From contig CAJUIL010000032.1 in the NCBI GenBank assembly GCA_910586225.1, forward strand, positions 1 through 46,713: 46,713 nt of DNA. The letters run 5' to 3'. The notes under the pieces were generated by a model. The model had not been told where the DNA came from. It searched no databases and saw nothing but the letters and a program-made list of their open reading frames with translations. Positions 8,434-17,395 of the stretch are shown here, piece by piece. The translations under genes were made by a program, and so were the position numbers. The stretch is from an uncultured Eubacterium sp. GTDB taxonomy: Bacteria; Bacillota; Clostridia; Lachnospirales; Lachnospiraceae. How positions within the stretch are numbered: the stretch's first letter is position 1; each line of letters opens with the position of its first letter.

Positions 8434-9153
8434 TCAGTCACGATCCCTTCCGCTGAACAATAAAACCAGGCGCAGCAGCTGTAAGATCGCGGCTGCCGCA
8501 GAAGCCACATACGTAAGCGCTGCTGCCTTTAACACCTTTTTCGTATAAGGAAGCTCCTGCTCGCTTAAGATCCCTATATCGCCTAAGATCCGCACCGCGC
8601 GTCTGGATGCGTTAAATTCCACCGGAAGTGTTACAAGCTGGAACAATACGGCTGCGGAAAAAAGCACGATCCCAATCTGGCAGAACACGCTTCCCGCACC
8701 GCCAAATACAATGCCCAGAATGATCAAAGGCCACGCCGCCATAGAGCCAAAATTCGCAACCGGAACGAGCGCGCTGTGGATATTCAGCGGAGAATAACCT
8801 TGTTGGTGCTGGATCGCATGCCCGCACTCATGCGCCGCCACTCCCACAGCTGCGACTGAGGCAGAGCCATATACCGAATCCGACAGATTCAGCGTTTTGT
8901 TCCTCGGATCATAGTGATCGGTCAGGCTTCCAGCGACGTGCTGGATACGGACATCGTAAATGCCTGCGCTATTTAATACACGCTGCGCCGCCTGCGCTCC
9001 GGTCATATTTGTCCTGCTGCGTATTTTAGAATATTTTTGAAACGTTGTTTTGACACGCATCGAAGCAATCATGGAAATAACCGCTCCGATCAGTACAAGC
9101 ACGTACGTCGGGTCAAAATAATATCCGTATCGATAACCAAATGGCATATGCAT
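8434..9153 (-). CDS. Membrane zinc metallopeptidase, YugP family (PF04298)
   Basis: An integral membrane metalloprotease of unknown substrate. The 239-residue protein has an N-terminal membrane segment (DPTYVLVLIGAVISMIASM), the zinc site HECGHAIQHQ (HExxH type) around residues 111-120, then two or three hydrophobic segments (a Trp-Pro-containing helix, VFCQIGIVLFSAAVLFQLVTLP and an Ala-rich C-terminal helix). FNASRRAV after the third membrane stretch is typical of the family. This gene is commonly found in this operon in Clostridia between fmt and rsmB. No stress-response partner is visible nearby. Confidence 0.9.
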   Translation of the reverse strand: MHMPFGYRYGYYFDPTYVLVLIGAVISMIASMRVKTTFQKYSKIRSRTNMTGAQAAQRVLNSAGIYDVRIQHVAGSLTDHYDPRNKTLNLSDSVYGSASVAAVGVAAHECGHAIQHQQGYSPLNIHSALVPVANFGSMAAWPLIILGIVFGGAGSVFCQIGIVLFSAAVLFQLVTLPVEFNASRRAVRILGDIGILSEQELPYTKKVLKAAALTYVASAAAAILQLLRLVLLFSGRDRD

Positions 9154-9180
9154 TCCTCCAATCCTTATACATTCCGTCTG

Positions 9181-10107
9181 TCAAAGCTGTGTTCCTTCCG
9201 CAACTGGACACCCGCGTAAAAACGCGTCCACAGGCATCCGTTTTTTCCCTTCCAGCTGAACCTCCAGCAGAGAAAGCCTGCCATTCCCTGTCTGTACAAT
9301 CAGACGATGTTTGTCTGACACTACAACCTGCCCTGCCTGCGCCCTGTCGCCGCCTGCAAGCACCTGCGCTTTCCAGATTTTCAGCGTCTTTGTATCCAGT
9401 GCGGTGTATGCGCTCGGCCACGGATCCAGACCGCGGACCAGCCGCTCCAGCTCTTCAGCGGGCCTTGTCCAATCGATGCGTCCCAGCTCCTTACGGATCA
9501 TGCCCACATGGGTCGCCTGCGCCTCGTCCTGCTTTGTACGCGTCACCGTACCGTCCGCAATATGCGCAACGGTCTGTACGCAAAGGCTAGCTCCTGCGAC
9601 CGCCAGCTTTTCGAACAGACTGCCTCCGGTTTCATCCTCCGCTAACGGGATTTCTACTGTTTCCAGTATATCCCCGGTATCAATGCCAACGTCCATCTGC
9701 TGCATGGTCACGCCAGTCGTCTTTTCGCCGTTCATCACCGCCCACTGGATCGGAGCCGCACCACGGTACTTCGGAAGCAATGACGCGTGGACATTGATAC
9801 AGCCGTATTTCGGCATTTCCAGTATCTCCTTTGGCAGTATTTGCCCAAAGGCCGCTACAATAAACAATTCTGCCCCAAATGTCCTTAAATATGCAACGCA
9901 CTCCGGCTCGCGGATCCGTTTTGGCTGGTATACAGCGATCTGATTTGCCAGCGCCGCTGTCTTGACCGGTGAGAGCTGCACCGCCTTCCCTCTGCCCTTT
10001 GGCTTATCCGGCTGCGTGACTGCCAGCACGATCTCATGCCCTGCTTTGATCAGCTCTTCCAGCGTCCGTACTGCAAAATCCGGCGTTCCCATAAAAATGA
10101 TCTTCAT
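9181..10107 (-). CDS. fmt: Methionyl-tRNA formyltransferase
   Basis: Formylates initiator Met-tRNA with 10-formyl-tetrahydrofolate. 308 residues from the ATG at 10107, chosen because AGGTGATA lies directly upstream and the protein then starts with the conserved MKIIFMGTPDFAV. An earlier ATG at 10131 would overlap the end of def. The formyltransferase core shows the catalytic NVHASLLPKYRGAAPIQWA with Asn, His and the SLLPKYRG loop, followed by DTGDIL with the catalytic Asp; a C-terminal OB fold begins near residue 205. def, whose product removes the formyl group, is immediately upstream. Confidence 0.96.
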   Translation of the reverse strand: MKIIFMGTPDFAVRTLEELIKAGHEIVLAVTQPDKPKGRGKAVQLSPVKTAALANQIAVYQPKRIREPECVAYLRTFGAELFIVAAFGQILPKEILEMPKYGCINVHASLLPKYRGAAPIQWAVMNGEKTTGVTMQQMDVGIDTGDILETVEIPLAEDETGGSLFEKLAVAGASLCVQTVAHIADGTVTRTKQDEAQATHVGMIRKELGRIDWTRPAEELERLVRGLDPWPSAYTALDTKTLKIWKAQVLAGGDRAQAGQVVVSDKHRLIVQTGNGRLSLLEVQLEGKKRMPVDAFLRGCPVAEGTQL

Positions 10108-10120
10108 ACTATTATCACCT

Positions 10121-10591
10121 TCACTCTTCATCCATTACCGCGTCATGAATCTCGCCGATGACGTGCTCCATATACATATGCCCGTCCAAATGTTCGATTT
10201 CATGACAGAGCGCACGTGCCAACAGCTCCTCGCCCTCTATCTCATATTCCGTCATTTCCTCATCAAAGGCGCGCACAAGCACACGGTTCGGCCTGCGTAC
10301 CTCCCCTGCCTTGCCTGGAAAGCTCAGGCACGCTTCATCTCCGGTCTGCTCGCCCTCTTCCTCGATGATCTGCGGATTGACCAGCACGATCGGGCCGTCG
10401 CCGATATCCACTACTGCGATCCTCCGCAAAATCCCTACCTGCGGCGCCGCAAGCCCGACGCCGTTTGCCTCATACATCGTATCCAGCATATCCTCGACTA
10501 ATGTCTGCAGTTTTGGGGTCATATCCTTTACTTCCTTGCATACCTTGTGCAGGATCGGGTCCCCAGCCACCCGAATTTGTCTGATTGCCAT
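10121..10591 (-). CDS. def: Peptide deformylase
   Basis: Removes the N-formyl group from nascent proteins; a metal enzyme. 156 residues. All three motifs are present: GVGLAAPQVG (motif 1), EACLSFPG (motif 2, with the metal-ligand Cys) and HEIEHLDGHMYMEH (motif 3, HExxH type). The short acidic C-terminus (DAVMDEE) is normal for clostridial type 1 enzymes. The gene lies between priA and fmt, the usual order. AGGAGGAACTGACAAAAA precedes its ATG, a rather long spacing. Confidence 0.96.
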   Translation of the reverse strand: MAIRQIRVAGDPILHKVCKEVKDMTPKLQTLVEDMLDTMYEANGVGLAAPQVGILRRIAVVDIGDGPIVLVNPQIIEEEGEQTGDEACLSFPGKAGEVRRPNRVLVRAFDEEMTEYEIEGEELLARALCHEIEHLDGHMYMEHVIGEIHDAVMDEE

Positions 10592-10650
10592 TTTTTGTCA
10601 GTTCCTCCTCAAACATTTGATTTTTCGCTTCCATAGACTCAAACAATATA

Positions 10651-12894
10651 TTAACCGTTCATGGGATTAAAGTCAAACTGTACGCTGACTTTTTTCCATT
10701 CTGTCAAATCCCGCAGCTTTTTTTCCAAAAAATCCTTCACTTTTACCAAAACCAGATAGTCCGGATGCTTCATATACAGCACCCGGCGGTATACATCTTG
10801 GATCCTCGCGACCGGAGCATCCGAAGGGCCGACGACCAAAAGCTGCTTCCATACGCCGCCTGCTCCCGTCTTTTGCAGCTCGCCCTGAATCCATGCTGCA
10901 ATCTGGTCCATACATAATAGCGCGTCCTCCTGTTTTTTGGAAGCTGTTAAAATATGAAGCATATTCCAAACCGGAGGGTAGCGCATCAGCTTGCGGTACA
11001 AGATTTCCTCTTGGTAAAACGCCCGGTAATCCTGCGCCTTTGCCGCAAGCAGGCTGAAATGGTCGGGCTGATACGTCTGTATCACGACCGCGCCTTGCTC
11101 GCTCCCGCGCCCCGCCCGCCCGGCAGCCTGTGTGACAAGCTGAAACGTCCGTTCCGAAGCACGGTAATCGCTGACGTTCAGCGACATATCCGCCGCCAGA
11201 ATGCCAACCAGCGTCACATTCGGGAAATCATGCCCCTTGACGATCATCTGCGTACCGACGAGGATATCCGCTTCATGCTTGGCAAACGCAGACAATATTT
11301 GTTCATAAGAATGCCTAGAGCGTGTCGTATCGTAATCCATCCGCAAAATCCTCGCCTGCGGAAAGCGCTGTGCAGTCAACTCTTGGATCTTCTGCGTGCC
11401 CGCCTTAAATCCACCAATATAAGTCGAGCCACACGAAGGACATTTGTCCACCATCGGTATTTCATAGCCGCAGTAATGACAGATCAGCCTGCCATGGTTA
11501 TGCTGGCTGAGCGACACGTCACAGTGCGGACAGCGCAGCACGCTCCCGCACGCGCGGCAGGAAACAAATCCCGCCATCCCGCGGCGGTTTAAAAACAGCA
11601 TGATCTGCTGCTTTTTACGCAGACGGTCCTCCATAAGCTCCTGCAGCCTTCTGCTTAAGATCGAACGGTTTCCCGCGCGCAGCTCCGCCCTAAGATCGAC
11701 CAGCTCACATTCCGGCAGCGCCTTTTGCTGCACCCGACGCTCCATGACGAGCAGGCGGTATTCCCCGGCAAGCGCCCGGCAATAGCTGTCTACCGAAGGA
11801 GTCGCCGAGCCAAGCACGACGCTTGCCCCGGTCATCTCTGCAAGCGCGATCGCCGTTTCCCTAGCATGATACTTCGGGACGGTTTCGCTCTTGTAGCTGT
11901 TTTCGTGTTCCTCATCGATCATAATAAAGCCTAAATTTGAAAACGGTGTGAACAGCGCTGACCTCGGCCCGATCATCACATCCAGCTCTCCTGCGCGGGC
12001 ACGCTCCAGCTGGTCTGAACGCTCTCCCGCAGACAGCCTGGAGTGCAGGATCGATACCCGGTCGCCAAACCGCTCGTAAAACCTTTGCACCGTCTGAAAG
12101 GTCAGCGCGATCTCCGGGATCAGCATAACTGACTGCTTTCCCTGCGCCGCCGCATACGCGATCAACTCCATATAAACCTCGGTCTTTCCGCTTCCGGTCA
12201 CCCCATGCAGCAAATACGTATGCTGCCTTCCAGCAGCAAACTCCTTGGTCACCGTCTGCACCGCTGCCTGCTGGCTCTCGTTCAGACTGACTGCATCGCG
12301 CTTTTTAGAAAGCTGCGGCACCGGGTTTCTGTAATAACGCTCCCGTTCCACCACAACGACGCCTTTTTCCTCTAGGCTTTTGATCGCCGCAGACGGTACG
12401 CCCAGATCCTTCGTCAAATGCAGGTACGGCTGCGGCGTGCATTCCATCAGCTCCGCTAAAAGCTTTGCCTGTGCTGTATAATGCCTGCGCACGCATTCCG
12501 CGTGCAGGCTTTGTACTTCATTGAGAGGGGCGCGCAGGCTGACCTGCTTTCTTTCTCTCTGCTTTTGTTTTTGCTTGACCGGAAGGACTGTTTTCAGCGC
12601 TTGGTTCATCGTACCACCGTAATTTTTCCGCATCCACGCCGCAAGAGCGATCAGATGCGAATCGATCGCGTTAGCCTGGCCCGCTAATCCGGCGATCGGT
12701 TTGATCTTAGACACGTCATATTCCGCCGTATCGGTCAGCGCCGTCACATACCCGGCAATCCTGCGGTTTCCAAACGGTATGATCACGCGCATCCCTTCGG
12801 TAAGCTCCTGCTCCAGCTGCGGCGGCACAAGGTACTGAAACGTCTTATCCAGCTTTTCATGGGAAATATCCACAATTACATTTGCATACATCAT
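10651..12894 (-). CDS. priA: Primosomal protein N' (replication restart helicase)
   Basis: A 3'-5' superfamily-2 helicase that recognises stalled forks and loads the restart primosome. 747 residues: N-terminal DNA-binding domain (FGNRRIAGYVT), Walker A GVTGSGKTEVYM around residue 230, a DEEH Walker B box, and a zinc-binding insert CRACGSVLRCPHC ... CHYCGYEIPMVDKCPSCGS supplying eight Cys for two zinc ions, then the helicase motif QAAGRAGRG. Its ATG overlaps the murE stop (ATGA), so the two are coupled. Confidence 0.97.
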   Translation of the reverse strand: MMYANVIVDISHEKLDKTFQYLVPPQLEQELTEGMRVIIPFGNRRIAGYVTALTDTAEYDVSKIKPIAGLAGQANAIDSHLIALAAWMRKNYGGTMNQALKTVLPVKQKQKQRERKQVSLRAPLNEVQSLHAECVRRHYTAQAKLLAELMECTPQPYLHLTKDLGVPSAAIKSLEEKGVVVVERERYYRNPVPQLSKKRDAVSLNESQQAAVQTVTKEFAAGRQHTYLLHGVTGSGKTEVYMELIAYAAAQGKQSVMLIPEIALTFQTVQRFYERFGDRVSILHSRLSAGERSDQLERARAGELDVMIGPRSALFTPFSNLGFIMIDEEHENSYKSETVPKYHARETAIALAEMTGASVVLGSATPSVDSYCRALAGEYRLLVMERRVQQKALPECELVDLRAELRAGNRSILSRRLQELMEDRLRKKQQIMLFLNRRGMAGFVSCRACGSVLRCPHCDVSLSQHNHGRLICHYCGYEIPMVDKCPSCGSTYIGGFKAGTQKIQELTAQRFPQARILRMDYDTTRSRHSYEQILSAFAKHEADILVGTQMIVKGHDFPNVTLVGILAADMSLNVSDYRASERTFQLVTQAAGRAGRGSEQGAVVIQTYQPDHFSLLAAKAQDYRAFYQEEILYRKLMRYPPVWNMLHILTASKKQEDALLCMDQIAAWIQGELQKTGAGGVWKQLLVVGPSDAPVARIQDVYRRVLYMKHPDYLVLVKVKDFLEKKLRDLTEWKKVSVQFDFNPMNG

Positions 12895-14366
12895 GCGTCA
12901 GCCTGTTCCGCTAAAATGTCCGCGATCAAAATCCGCTCATCCATCGGATACTTTTTCCCCTTGATCTCCTGATAGTCCTCATGTCCTTTTCCGGCCAATA
13001 CAATTACATCGCGCGGCCTTCCGTTTTGGATAACATAGCGGATCGCCTCTTTCCGGTCTGCGATCTCAACGTACTGCCCTTTCGTTTTTGCGATCCCCTG
13101 CTTAATATCATCGATAATGGCCTGCGGATCCTCGTCTCTTGGATTATCTGAGGTAATCACCGTCAGATCCGCAAGCCTGCCGGATACCTCTCCCATTTCA
13201 AACCGCCGCAGCCTGCTGCGGTTGCCGCCGCAGCCAAACAAGCAGACAAGCCGTCCCGGTTCATACTCCCGCAGCGTTGTCAAAAGGCTTTCCAAGCTCA
13301 TCGCATTATGCGCATAGTCAATCATCAGCGTAAACGTGTCAGAAACCTTTACCATCTCAATACGGCCTTTTACTTTTGCCTGCTTTAACGCCTCCTGCAT
13401 CTGATGCGGCGCAATGTCAAAATGGCGGCATACCGCAGCCGCTGTCAGGGAATTGTATACGCTGAATGTACCCGGTACATCCACCTCAACCGCAAGTGAC
13501 AGCAGTCCTTCGATCTGATAAGCCACACCCAGCTGGCCCGGCTTGTGGAGCAGCTGGACATCCTTTGCGCGGTAGTCCGCTTTTTCTGAAAAGCCAAACG
13601 TCTCAATGCTGCACGTATGGCCCTGTATCACGGCCTGCGCGTGTGCGTCGTCGATATTGATAAGCCCTGTCCTGCACTGGCGAAACAGCATTCCCTTGCA
13701 CGCCAGATATTCTTCAAAGGAAGCGTGTTCATTTGGCCCGATATGGTCTGGCTCGATATTTGTAAAAATACCGATATCAAATAAAAAGCCGCCGACACGG
13801 TGCATCATAAGTCCCTGCGAGGATACTTCCATCACGCACGTATCACAGCCCGCATCTACCATCTGGCGGAAATACTGCTGTACCAAATACGACTCTGGGG
13901 TTGTATTCGCCGCTGGTATATGCTCCTGATCAATGATCACTTCGATCGTACCGATCAGCCCGACCTTATGTCCGGCGCTTTCCAGTATGGATCTGATCAT
14001 ATAGGTCGTCGTTGTCTTGCCCTTTGTCCCGGTAATGCCGATCGTGCGCAGCTGCTTGGCCGGATGTCCAAACCAAGCGGCAGACAGCACGGCCAGTGCG
14101 TGTCTTGTGTTTTCAACCTTCAAAACAGTAAGGTCCGCCGGGTAATCCAAATCCTGCTCTGCGACAACGGCAGCGGCCTGCTTTTCGGCGGCCTCACGAA
14201 TGCAGGTGTGTCCGTCGAATGCGGCGCCGCGGATGCATACGAAGATGCAGCCGGGGGTAATGCTTCTGGAGTCATAGACGAGGGCTGTGACTTCTTTTTG
14301 CAGGTTTTGGCTGGTGGTGGTTGGCAGTTCGTATTTTAATTGGTTTGCTAATTGTTCGATTGTCAT
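12891..14366 (-). CDS. murE: UDP-MurNAc-tripeptide synthetase (probably meso-DAP-adding)
   Basis: Adds the third amino acid to UDP-MurNAc-L-Ala-D-Glu in peptidoglycan synthesis. 491 residues: N-terminal UMAG-binding domain, ATP-binding ITGTKGKTTTTYMIRSIL around residue 107, the central Mur ligase region (TTPESYLVQQYF) and a C-terminal domain with SDNPRDEDP. The DNPR tetrad is the specificity motif for meso-diaminopimelate enzymes, so this cell wall is predicted to be DAP-type. It is the first gene of the long operon; ATG 14366 is preceded by GGAGGCC. Confidence 0.95.
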   Translation of the reverse strand: MTIEQLANQLKYELPTTTSQNLQKEVTALVYDSRSITPGCIFVCIRGAAFDGHTCIREAAEKQAAAVVAEQDLDYPADLTVLKVENTRHALAVLSAAWFGHPAKQLRTIGITGTKGKTTTTYMIRSILESAGHKVGLIGTIEVIIDQEHIPAANTTPESYLVQQYFRQMVDAGCDTCVMEVSSQGLMMHRVGGFLFDIGIFTNIEPDHIGPNEHASFEEYLACKGMLFRQCRTGLINIDDAHAQAVIQGHTCSIETFGFSEKADYRAKDVQLLHKPGQLGVAYQIEGLLSLAVEVDVPGTFSVYNSLTAAAVCRHFDIAPHQMQEALKQAKVKGRIEMVKVSDTFTLMIDYAHNAMSLESLLTTLREYEPGRLVCLFGCGGNRSRLRRFEMGEVSGRLADLTVITSDNPRDEDPQAIIDDIKQGIAKTKGQYVEIADRKEAIRYVIQNGRPRDVIVLAGKGHEDYQEIKGKKYPMDERILIADILAEQADA

Positions 14367-14430
14367 GAGAATGGCCTCCGTGTTTCCTAATTTAAGTTTT
14401 GTTAGGGGGTGGTGCGTTTTTATTTTATAT

Positions 14431-14459
14431 ATTATACAAATTTATTGGGGGATACTCAA
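14431..14459 (-). promoter_or_regulatory. Promoter of the murE-thiN operon
   Basis: On the minus strand TTGAGT (14454-14459), a 17-base spacer and a perfect TATAAT (14431-14436) stand about 65 bases upstream of the murE ATG. No other promoter of comparable quality was noticed within the ten following genes, which are separated by 0-60 bases. Confidence 0.6.
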
Positions 14460-14559
14460 GAGTAGAGTTTGTTTTTTCGAATTTTTGAGAGGTAAGGACG
14501 CCGGGTGAGCCTTGCTGCCTGGCTGATTTTCTCTGGCTTTAGGCTTGCCTTGTTCCTGT

Positions 14560-15436
14560 CTTCCTAAATACTACATTCCTGTAAATCATACTCATTCAGA
14601 TACCCGGCGTCTATGAATACCTCCTGCCCTCGAAAGGCAAATCCATAAATCCTGATGTTAGACGTTTCCTCATAACGGCCCTGCAGCCCTACTGCATTCA
14701 TAAAACAAAACCATGATAGAACCGTTCCGACTCTGTCTGTTTAGACGGCTTGTGTCCGGTATCAAAACAACTGAACGTGTATGCGGAAACCTTATTCATG
14801 TATATGTTCATTTCAGGCTGCCAGTTAACAGCGCTTTTTCAAACTTATTTACCCGACTTCCAGATCGGCAAACCATCCTGTGAACATATCCTAAAAAGCA
14901 GTCTTTACTTCCAAGTTAGTGAGCTTCAGTTCACAGTTGAATTTTCCGCCCGGATTCAGGGAAGCCTTAACAACCTTAAGATAGCCGCCTGCTAAAAGCA
15001 GGCTCCAAATGCTGTCATCTAGAAAATTTATAACTGACCATAGATTGTAGATGTTATCACATTGACCAAAGCGGAAGCCATCATACCACCTCTTTACATC
15101 ATGCATTTTATCCTGGACACCATATTCATCTAATGCTGTAAATACTTTTTGTTCTGTAAAACAAAAAAAGCCTCATACTTTTTAGAAGTTATTGTAATAA
15201 CTTTTAAATTATTTAAGTCTGAAAAAACAGACTCTTTACTAACTCTGGTGATCCCAGTCATCATTGCCCTCTCCAGGTACGGATTTGTTTTAAAACAGCA
15301 AAGTACAGGCTGCGCTGATCCATCCGTTTCCTTGCAGCAGTCAAAAAGCACTCGAATGGATATCATGACGTTAAAAGTATTCATGATGCGCTTAGGTTGT
15401 GAAATGAGGAATCCATTGATTTTAGGCATTGGGTAG
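14560..15436 (-). pseudogene. Decayed AAA-ATPase-like / PD-(D/E)XK (DUF1703-type) gene
   Basis: Fragments in different frames line up in order with a family common in Clostridia (AAA-ATPase_like plus a C-terminal nuclease-like domain, about 500-570 residues). Reading leftward: KTNPYLERAMMTGITRVSKE and SVFSDLNNL (about 15320-15190); a frameshift near 15160; FTEQKVFTALDEYGVQ and VKRWYDGFRFGQCDNIYNLW (about 15165-15030); a deletion joining FLDDS to WSLLLAGGYLKV; ELKLTNLEVK then a stop; MNIYMNKVSAYTFSCFDTG with ESERFYHGFVL (about 14820-14697); and finally IRIYGFAFRGQEVFI (about 14665-14617). The N-terminal ATPase with the Walker motifs is missing, and at least three frameshifts or stops separate the pieces. 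Clearly dead. Confidence 0.75.
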
Positions 15437-15551
15437 TTCGCTAAGGAAATTGGGTGTTTGACGGATACTTGCTTTTCAGCAAAAGAGATGGAGCGGGAAT
15501 GGGTATTGTATTATGATGTGGGTATCCTTCTTTTTTGATGCGAGCAGCTTT

Positions 15552-15585
15552 GGGGCTGGATGTTTTTTGTTGCATCCTGAGCCCT
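15552..15585. terminator. Hairpin downstream of the repeat-protein gene
   Basis: GGGCTGGATG pairs with CATCC and AGCCC across a loop rich in T. It lies just beyond the stop of the secreted repeat protein at 15592. On the minus strand there is no good T run after the stem, so termination there would be weak. Confidence 0.35.
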
Positions 15586-15591
15586 GTATCG

Positions 15592-16578
15592 CTATGCTTT
15601 TTTTATTTTTGTTATTTTACGCTTGCCGCTGCAGTAGTATTTGTAGTCTCCGATTGTTACCCAACGGCCGCTAACGATATAGCCGTCTGCATCTGCATAG
15701 TAGCGGTCTGCGCCTACGGCGAAAATTTCATCTACCATCAGCTCGCCGGATAATTTTGCGTAGATCTTTTTGCCGGATTTTAATGCATAAAATCCGTTTC
15801 GAACGAGCGCACCGGATCTTTTGGCATAATAAAACTTTCCGTTTACGCTGAACATACGGTTTGTTACGACAACGCCAAATGGGTCGGCATAGATCAAGCT
15901 TCCTCTTTCCGTCATACAAAAGTCGTTTTTGACAATCGCTCCAGACAGCTTTGCGTAATACTGTGTGCCGTGTACCTTGAAGCTTTTTCCAGAAATCAGC
16001 TCTCCGTTTGCTTTTGCGTAGACCTGGCTGCCTTTTGCGGTTTTTGTAAAACCGTCCCGCGCAAGTGTATAGTCCGATTTTGCATAATATCTGCTGCCGT
16101 TTTTGCTGATGGTGCGGTCCTTCATAAGGGTTGCATCTTTATCCGCAAAAACCATGTCGCCGTTTTTCATCTTACATAATTCATTGATCGCAATCGACCC
16201 ATCTTCTTTGGCGTAATATTTGTTTCCTTCATAATCAAAAAGCTGGCTTGCCGCAACCAGCCCGTTTTCATCCACATAGCATAACTCGCCGCCGACAAGC
16301 ACCACCATCATATCGTATACAAATGCGCCGCGGCTGTCGATGACCTGCTTTGCGCCATCGTCCCGGACGGAAATAGAATACGTCACAGCATCTGCCCACT
16401 TGTCCGTCATATTCGGGATCAAAACGTCATCATCTCCGGCTGCGTCCCGCTGCGCCGCCAGCACAGCTGCTGCGTCACCGCCTCCCGCCATATACGCTGC
16501 CGACAAGGCTGCCGCTGCAACACCCGCGCACAGCAGGCGCTTCCATGCAGGGCTTTTCTGCTTCTGTTCTTCCATCAT
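15592..16578 (-). CDS. Secreted protein with cell-wall-binding-type (YYAK) repeats
   Basis: A 328-residue exported protein. A basic N-terminus and a hydrophobic segment (RLLCAGVAAAALSAAYMAGG) form a signal peptide or anchor. From about residue 75 to the end it is built of roughly 22-23-residue repeats, each ending in a variant of G-x-x-Y-Y-A-K-x-x-G, for example KYYAKEDGSIA, RYYAKSDYTLA, QVYAKANGELI, QYYAKLSGAIV, FYYAKRSGALV, KIYAKLSGELM, RYYADADGYIV. The pattern resembles glucan/choline-binding (CW_binding) repeats, but the Trp residues that make the choline pocket are nearly absent, so the ligand is unclear. There is no catalytic domain. A GTG at 16581 is an alternative start; AGGAG lies upstream. 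Last gene of the addBA run. Confidence 0.75.
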   Translation of the reverse strand: MMEEQKQKSPAWKRLLCAGVAAAALSAAYMAGGGDAAAVLAAQRDAAGDDDVLIPNMTDKWADAVTYSISVRDDGAKQVIDSRGAFVYDMMVVLVGGELCYVDENGLVAASQLFDYEGNKYYAKEDGSIAINELCKMKNGDMVFADKDATLMKDRTISKNGSRYYAKSDYTLARDGFTKTAKGSQVYAKANGELISGKSFKVHGTQYYAKLSGAIVKNDFCMTERGSLIYADPFGVVVTNRMFSVNGKFYYAKRSGALVRNGFYALKSGKKIYAKLSGELMVDEIFAVGADRYYADADGYIVSGRWVTIGDYKYYCSGKRKITKIKKA

Positions 16579-16603
16579 CACACTTAAACTCCTGTTTTTC
16601 GTT

Positions 16604-17365
16604 TTATAATTTCATTACATTTTTATCACCAAACAGCACGCGGTATTTTTCTGTCTCATCCATTTCCACAAATTTACCGCGGCGGTCATAATAAGTCAAT
16701 AGATCCGAATTATGCGCTAGACGTTTTGCGCCATTATCAGTCACAAGCTGCTCAATCTGACGCAGATTGCCCGATTTTACCGCCCGGTCCACAAGCGTTT
16801 TCCACTCGGACGTTTCTACCGGCTGCGCCGCCTGGCTTCTTAGGACAGATGCCGCTTCTTTCAAGTCCGCGGCTTCCTGTACGCCGGATCTTCCGTCTGC
16901 GGTTTCTAACACTCCCTCTGCCCCGTCAGATGCATCATCCACACCCACGTCTGACAGCTCATCCACTCCTTCTGCTTCCAGCGGCGGCAGCTCTATATCG
17001 GTATCGAAAGGCTCCGCGCCATCTGCACCAGAGCGGTCGGATTCCCAGAAATCCTTCAGCCACCGTACGACAGGCTGAAACAGCTTGCGCAGGACACCCG
17101 TCCAGGAGCCTTCTTTTTTGTTTGCAGCTGCGCTGGCTTCTTTTTTCTTTCCGGCTGGCGAAGCCGACAAATCTAAAATGACTCCGGCATCCTTTTTCTC
17201 CGCCGCCTGCTTATCCTTCCCGCGAACCGGCTGCTTTTTTCCTCGTCCCGCGTCATGAAAGCCGGGAGTCTCCTCATATGCCCTGACCGCTGGATTTTTG
17301 CGTTTATGCTTTGCGCCGCTTCCGGGAAGATCGTAGCTTCCGTTTCCATTAATCTTATCAACCAT
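16604..17365 (-). CDS. Hypothetical charged protein with conserved C-terminus
   Basis: A 253-residue protein I cannot assign. The first 75 residues are rich in Lys, Arg and Gly and look disordered, followed by a short amphipathic stretch (TGVLRKLFQPVVRWLKDFW, about 88-107), an acidic Asp/Glu/Ala-rich region (about 108-175), and a better-formed C-terminal 70 residues (LRQIEQLVTDNGAKRLAHN then LLTYYDRRGKFVEMDETEKY). The ending looks conserved by eye and may be a small helical domain. No signal peptide. The weak RBS GGCGGTGAAAA precedes the ATG. It lies 22 bases before the secreted repeat protein, so a role in its export or assembly is possible but unproven. Confidence 0.6.
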   Translation of the reverse strand: MVDKINGNGSYDLPGSGAKHKRKNPAVRAYEETPGFHDAGRGKKQPVRGKDKQAAEKKDAGVILDLSASPAGKKKEASAAANKKEGSWTGVLRKLFQPVVRWLKDFWESDRSGADGAEPFDTDIELPPLEAEGVDELSDVGVDDASDGAEGVLETADGRSGVQEAADLKEAASVLRSQAAQPVETSEWKTLVDRAVKSGNLRQIEQLVTDNGAKRLAHNSDLLTYYDRRGKFVEMDETEKYRVLFGDKNVMKL

Positions 17366-17395
17366 TTTTTCACCGCCATTCGATACTGCTGTTTG

